A stretch of DNA of 64,000 nucleotides from Panaeolus papilionaceus (Eukaryota > Basidiomycota > Agaricomycetes > Agaricales): NCBI GenBank assembly GCA_015501605.1, contig JADNRZ010000008.1:744001-808000 (forward strand), written 5' to 3'. The translations under genes and the position numbers were made by a program. Position 1 is the first letter of the stretch. Each line of letters starts with the position of its first letter. The notes beneath the pieces were generated by a model. The model saw only the letters and a list, made by a program, of their open reading frames with translations. It was not told where the DNA came from and searched no databases. Of this stretch, positions 59,002 to 64,000 are shown one piece after another.

Positions 59002-61047
59002 ATGCTAGTAGTACAACGGTCGATGCCAGCATTCGTTTCCTCCATCCTTCATCCAAAAAATGCTCTACGTCTTGGACAACTTCAACGTCTGACGGGACTG
59101 TATCGACACAATTCAACTAAACCTTACTATGTAACGACTCCGATATTCTACCCAAATGCGTCACCACACATCGGTCATTTATACTCACTTGTAACAGCGG
59201 ATGTCTTTGCGCGGTACAACAAGCTGAAGGGTCGGGACGTTCGCTTCCTTGCCGGAACTGACGAGCATGGGTTGAAGATCCAAAAGGCGTCGAAGGTACA
59301 CTTTGGAGAGGCTGGAAGGGAAAAGGAATTTTGTGACTCATTAAGTCAACGATTTAGGGTATGCCCTGCAAGCTTGTCGCGTTGACCAGTATTAATTTGC
59401 CTATAGGACCTCGGAAAAAAAGCGTGGATCAGCAACACTTGTTATGCCCGAACCACCGACGCGAATCATAAACGTGCTGTTCACAACATTTGGGTATGTG
59501 TTGCTAAATTCACGCCAGGGACAGATGTCTCATGTGTTTGATAGAAAGACCTCGATTCCAAAGGGTTTATCTACAAAGGAAAATATTCCGGATGGTATTC
59601 CATTACCGACGAGTGCTTTTACACCGACTCACAGGTTACCACGATCACCAATGCGAAAGGGGAGACAGTAACTACCTCTCTTGAGACCGGTGCTGTCGTA
59701 GAGTGGTGCTCAGAGGAAAACTACATGTTCCGGCTATCCAGCTTCCGGGACGCTTTGATATCTTACTACTCATCAAACTCAACAAGCGTATACCCTCCTC
59801 AATACCGTGATGACGTCCTCCAAATGCTTGGTGCACCAGCACAAGGCTCAGAATCCTCCACACTCCCGGAATTAGCCGATATTTCAATATCCCGCCCTCG
59901 CTCGCGTCTTGAGTGGGGTATACAAGTCCCTGGTGATCCAGATCATACCGTCTATGTGTGGTTTGACGCGCTCCTGATTTACCTCTCTGGCGCTGGATAT
60001 CCTTGGCCCAGTCTTTCCAGCGAAGCACCCGGTTTACCAGAGGGATGGCCCGCTGACCTTCAGATCATTGGAAAGGACATTCTGAGATTCCACGCTATCT
60101 ATCTTCCTGCTATTCTTCTGGCAATGTCATCACCTTCCCCGTCTGCTATCACATCTTCCCCGCGTATTCCACTCGCTCATACCATCCTTACTCATGCTCA
60201 TTGGACCTCTGAGCAGAAAAAAATGTCAAAATCATTGGGCAATGTTGCGGATCCTTTAGCCTCAATGGATCAATGGAGTGTTGACCTCGTACGATTCTAT
60301 CTCATGCGTATTGGTGGAAGATGGAGGGGAGACGTCGGTAATTATTACCTTACTGCGTCTCCGTGGGTTTTTATACTAAACGTCCCTTCATTTAGACTGG
60401 TCAGAACGGCAAGTGGATAATCATTCACAGGAAATCCAATCCCAGCTCGGAAACTATCTCCTGCGAATTACATCCAAGAAGATCACCAAACGCGTTGAAG
60501 GAGTCGAGCCATCAGATGGGATGGACTCCCTTTCTCCAGGAATCCAAGGTGTTTTCGAAGGCGTTGAACCAGCAGAAACTGATTACAATGCAAATCTGTT
60601 GACGCTCACTCGCGCCTTGCCAGCAAAAGTACAAACCCACATGGACACATGGGAAGTGGCCTGTGCGCTCGACGACATTATACATGTGCTCAAATATGTA
60701 CGATCATCTCTTTGGCGACAAAGCCTTCTGTGAATTAATAATTTATCTTCATTTTAATTCAGGCCAACAAAGCTGTCACAGCAATTGCACCCTGGTCGAA
60801 TGACTGTGACCCTCAAACCGTACTGGAGACCCGTATGGTGGGGCTGGAAGCTGTTCGTGTTGTAGGAGGTTGCCTAGAACCCATCATGCCGAACACAGCA
60901 CAGAAAATTCAAGTTATGTTTGGGATCCATGAGAACGTGTTTGGAGAAACTGGGAAGGCTGATGCGGTGCATGGTCTGAAAGCCTTTTGGGATCGTTGGC
61001 ATGGAAGGAAGGTGGATGGAGTGAAGCTCTTCGAAATTCAGAAGTAA
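59002..61047 (+). CDS. MSM1: Mitochondrial methionyl-tRNA synthetase
   Basis: Several exons joined in phase from MLVVQRSMPAFVSS at 59002 (a second Met follows at 59023) to GVKLFEIQK and stop at 61047. Class I synthetase signatures are seen: TTPIFYPNASPHIGHLYS with the HIGH motif, RFLAGTDEHGLKIQKA, DHTVYVWFDALLIYLSGAGY, and KKMSKSLGN (KMSKS). The C-terminal anticodon-binding helices include ETRMVGLEAVRVVGGCLEPI. Known reaction: ATP-dependent attachment of methionine to tRNA-Met. The basic, Ser-containing N-terminus (LRLGQLQRLTGLYRHNST) and the absence of extra eukaryotic domains point to the mitochondrial enzyme. Introns are seen after SQRFR (near 59359), NIW, RGDV and the block ending HVLKY. 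No damage was found. Confidence 0.93.
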
Positions 61048-62340
61048 TTTCGGACAAATCTCGCAGTTTGTCTGATGTTCGTTTAATTTATTTGCTATGA
61101 TTTACCTCCTTTTTATGATCAGCTGCGTCAGCGTGCACGCAATTGCGAGATCATCTGGTCTTAGTTTACTGGTCAGTTTTCAAGACGGCATTGTTATTGG
61201 GATTAATACTGCAACGGGTCATTTTTGAGAGGTATAAGGGCACCGACAAGGAGGCTTCGAACGAAGGTCTTCGATATGTTTGGGATCGGACATCTGTTCA
61301 TCAATAGCTAAGCGCCCGTTGATCACCGCATCCAACAAGCGTCCATGTGGCTCAAACTGATTTTTGAGCCGTCATGTGGGTAAGTGGAGCTCTGACGACT
61401 TCTTTGATACTCTCAGTGTAAAAATGGCGTGGTGTGCATTTGATGTGTGTTCGTCCTTGCGAACAGCACGGCGTTCCCATGCGCAAGAAAGACGAGCATC
61501 GACGAATATGTCCGTCCAATGCCGAAGCCAATGTATAGAAATCAGCAAAACAACTGGCGAGATTGTCGGACCAGAGTTATGTACTAAATATAGTGTCGAG
61601 GAGAAATATGCGGAGTTGTATGTGCTTGTCTACCCTGCTCGCTTTCGTCTTAATTTAGCGACCAGACACGCTTATCGACGAGATAGTGCACACCTTACGA
61701 TGCCCTCTCGCGTCCTGCTGCACATAACGTATAGTAATGGCAAATCTAAAATTATATCTATATCAGTTCTATGATATTATTTATGAATCTGAATTTAGTT
61801 TGCTGATACCAATCACGCCGTCGAGGGCTCTGACAAATGATTCTGCCTTGATGCAATAGAATCGACGTCAACCGACGGGATTCGAAGGTAGATTCTTACT
61901 GGAGGCTGATTATAATAAATCTTTGAGTTGGTGATTGATAAGACGTGTCAACTAATTATACCTGGGCAGGTCGTATAGCGTTCTACTGAAAAAAAGATCA
62001 CAATGAAACTAAAGAACAAGGCCCTTCCCAACAAAGAAACGCAATAAATGAGCGCGTCCACTCCTCACAAGTTGACGATGAAAAGGTTATAAAATGCACG
62101 TTTTGTGTGAGGAATTTAGAACCAAAGCTGTGCATCAATTGGTTGTCTTGGTTGCTGCTTGAGATTGTCCGTGCCGAGTTGAGCGCGTTCGGTGACTCCA
62201 ATGAGTTGGTGGTGTCACATCTTTGTCACGCTGAACCTGCGCTTCAGTGCCGCACAGTGGACAGGTTCAACTTCAACAACTCCCAGCTCGTTCTTCTTCA
62301 AAGGGACTTTCCCCTCAACTCCTCCTCATCACTCCCAATC
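61048..62340. other. Intergenic region before the F-BAR gene
   Basis: About 1.3 kb without a recognised gene. A 136-codon frame at 61364 has no domain and is judged chance. Confidence 0.4.
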
Positions 62341-64000
62341 ATGAATATAACTGCCAGACGACAATCTTCCTCGACATCACTATCTAGATATGCAAGGACC
62401 AATTCCCCTAACCAGTTGGACCCATCGCTTGATTTCTGTAACTCTTTCTGGGGCATTGGTGATGGAGGTGTCGACGTGCTCTTTGCTCGTATGCGCGGAG
62501 CTACGAGAACCATGGAGGAACTGAGAGCATTCTGGAAGGAGAGGTACACGCGAATTGTTTATCTACGATTATCTCATATATTGACTACGGTTTCAGAACC
62601 GCCATCGAGGAAGATTACGCTAAAAGATTAGGGAAACTCTCAAAGATGGCTTTGGGTCGGGATGAGATAGGGTGAGTATCCAAAACTTTACAAGCTTTAT
62701 CGAGTGTTGGGACAAATTGCGGAGACCCTCATCTTGGTCCCTGTTCATATATTGGTCATGCACAGGTTCCTGGTTGGTAGCGGCTACCTCAGGGAGGCAT
62801 GGTCTCCTCATTTCACCAATACCATTGCATCACCATGTTTCACACAATCCTTTGACTAACTGCCTCATTGATAGAGACCTGCGTAAATCACTGGATACCG
62901 TTCGATATGAAACAGAATGCCAAGCTGCCGCCCACCTAGATCTCGCACAGAAAATTCATGCAGAACTTGAAGGACCCACAGCTCGCTTCCATCAAAGACA
63001 GGTGGAATATAAGAAGACGAAGCAGTCAGAGATTCAACAGAAGTTCAAGAACAAGCAAATTCAGGAAGGGCATGTAAACAAGGCACGCGAGAAGTACGAG
63101 CAGGATTGTCTGCGAATCAACTCATTTACTGCACAAGCTTCCCTCGTTCAAGGCAAGGATCTAGAGAAGATCAATCTCAAGCTGGAGCGGACACAACAGA
63201 CAGTGCGGACCAATGAACGAGACTTCGCTCACTGTGCACAAGCATTGTCTGTTACAGTTCAACGATGGGAAGAGGAATGGAAAGACTTCTGTGATGCCTG
63301 TCAGGATTTGGAAGAGGATCGCTTGGATTTCACGAAAGATACGGTCTGGAATTACGCAAACTTGGTTTCCACTGTCTGCGTATTTGATGATGAGGTGATT
63401 TCCGTCCTATTCTGAGCTGGAGTAACTTCTTATCATTTTCTATAGTCATGCGAAAGAGTGAGGCTGTCATTGGAACAGATGGAAACGGAGAAGGAAATTC
63501 AAACTTTCGTTCATGACTATGGCACAGGCAACCACATTCCGGATCCTCCCCGCTTCGTCAACTATCAAAATGCTGATGTCGTTCCTCAAGCCGGTGCCCG
63601 TCCTACAACCCGACCTGCTCAATTTATCCGTTCTTCCGCAAGGCCTCTTATCCCCATGTCTATGAACCCATACCCTATGGATGACGAACCCCTTGTTAAT
63701 GCAGCAGGTGTTGGCGCTGGTGGGGGAGCCAAACCTGCTGACCTATACCCGCATGAACAGCCCGTTGACCTAAATCGTCGCTCGACTCGCGGTGGATCAG
63801 GACCTATTCCATATACCAACGGACATGCCCCTAGCCATGCATCCAGTCATTCTTCTAGTCAAGCTGGTCCTAGTCGCTCTCCTCCCGCGCAAACCCAACA
63901 GCCAAGTCAACCGCAGCAAAATGGTCAAAATGGCCGGCCACCGGCAAATAAACGGGCTTCAACTGTCGGCACTCCGTCTCAACAACTTCGACAGGTCCTC
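62341..64000 (+). CDS. F-BAR domain protein, Cdc15/Hof1 type (5' part, cut by window end)
   Basis: Exons 62341-62543, 62597-62671, 62875-63394 and 63446 to beyond 64000. The F-BAR domain fills the first 300 residues: LDFCNSFWGIGDGGVDVLFA, TAIEEDYAKRLGKLSKMALG, YETECQAAAHLDLAQKIHAE and the coiled-coil part EYKKTKQSEIQQKFKNKQIQ. Then FCDACQDLEEDRLDFTKDTV and SCERVRLSLEQMETEKEIQT follow. After it comes a Pro/Ser/Gln-rich linker. Family members end in an SH3 domain, which would lie outside the window. Known role: membrane-curving scaffolds that link the actomyosin ring to the plasma membrane during cytokinesis and act in polarity. The start is the first Met before the conserved N-terminus. Confidence 0.88.

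Noticed and set aside
61364..61774. A 136-codon plus-strand frame before the F-BAR gene
   Set aside because: No domain, no promoter or splice context, and irregular composition.

Overview
The window is nuclear DNA of a filamentous fungus, most likely a mushroom-forming basidiomycete (Agaricomycetes). The evidence is intron-dense genes with many 50-60 nt GT-AG introns, a class I hydrophobin pair, a GH28 pectinase, an OPT transporter and a fungal cellulose-synthase-like GT2. The species cannot be named from sequence alone. Almost every gene is split, so the gene models below were built by joining exons at splice sites that keep a recognisable protein in frame. Where exons were summed, the total is a whole number of codons.

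Layout, 1-25 kb: the 3' part of a BAR/SH3 probable Rho-GEF (+); mitochondrial phosphatidylglycerophosphatase GEP4 (+); duplicated relics of an unknown gene; a dead serine carboxypeptidase (S10) copy; a non-autonomous DNA transposon with about 250 bp terminal inverted repeats and a 6 bp target duplication; an intact S10 carboxypeptidase with the same exon plan as the dead copy; a small BTB protein (-); dephospho-CoA kinase (-); a GH28 exo-polygalacturonase-type enzyme (+); an orphan reading frame (-); and an OPT oligopeptide transporter (+).

Layout, 25-58 kb: a large inverted duplication. The arms (about 25.6-28.8 kb and 53.4-57.9 kb) each carry a class I hydrophobin and a block of about 314 bp that differs by one base between arms. 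The block has a TATA box 34 bp before an ATACTTACCT start and a 13 nt telomere-repeat match; it may be an RNA gene. Between the arms lie a membrane-protein gene (-), a BBE-type FAD oxidoreductase (-), a decayed unknown gene (+), a YAR1-like ankyrin protein (-), a second membrane-protein paralogue (+), a CHY zinc-finger protein (+) and a GT2 cellulose-synthase-like enzyme (-).

Layout, 58-64 kb: mitochondrial methionyl-tRNA synthetase (+) and the 5' part of an F-BAR protein of the Cdc15/Hof1 type (+), cut by the window end.

There is no single pathway or gene cluster. Housekeeping mitochondrial and cofactor genes (GEP4, CoaE, MetRS) are mixed with secreted or nutritional genes (S10, GH28, OPT), surface and wall genes (hydrophobins, GT2) and polarity/cytokinesis genes (Rho-GEF, F-BAR). 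No tRNA, rRNA or CRISPR array was seen.
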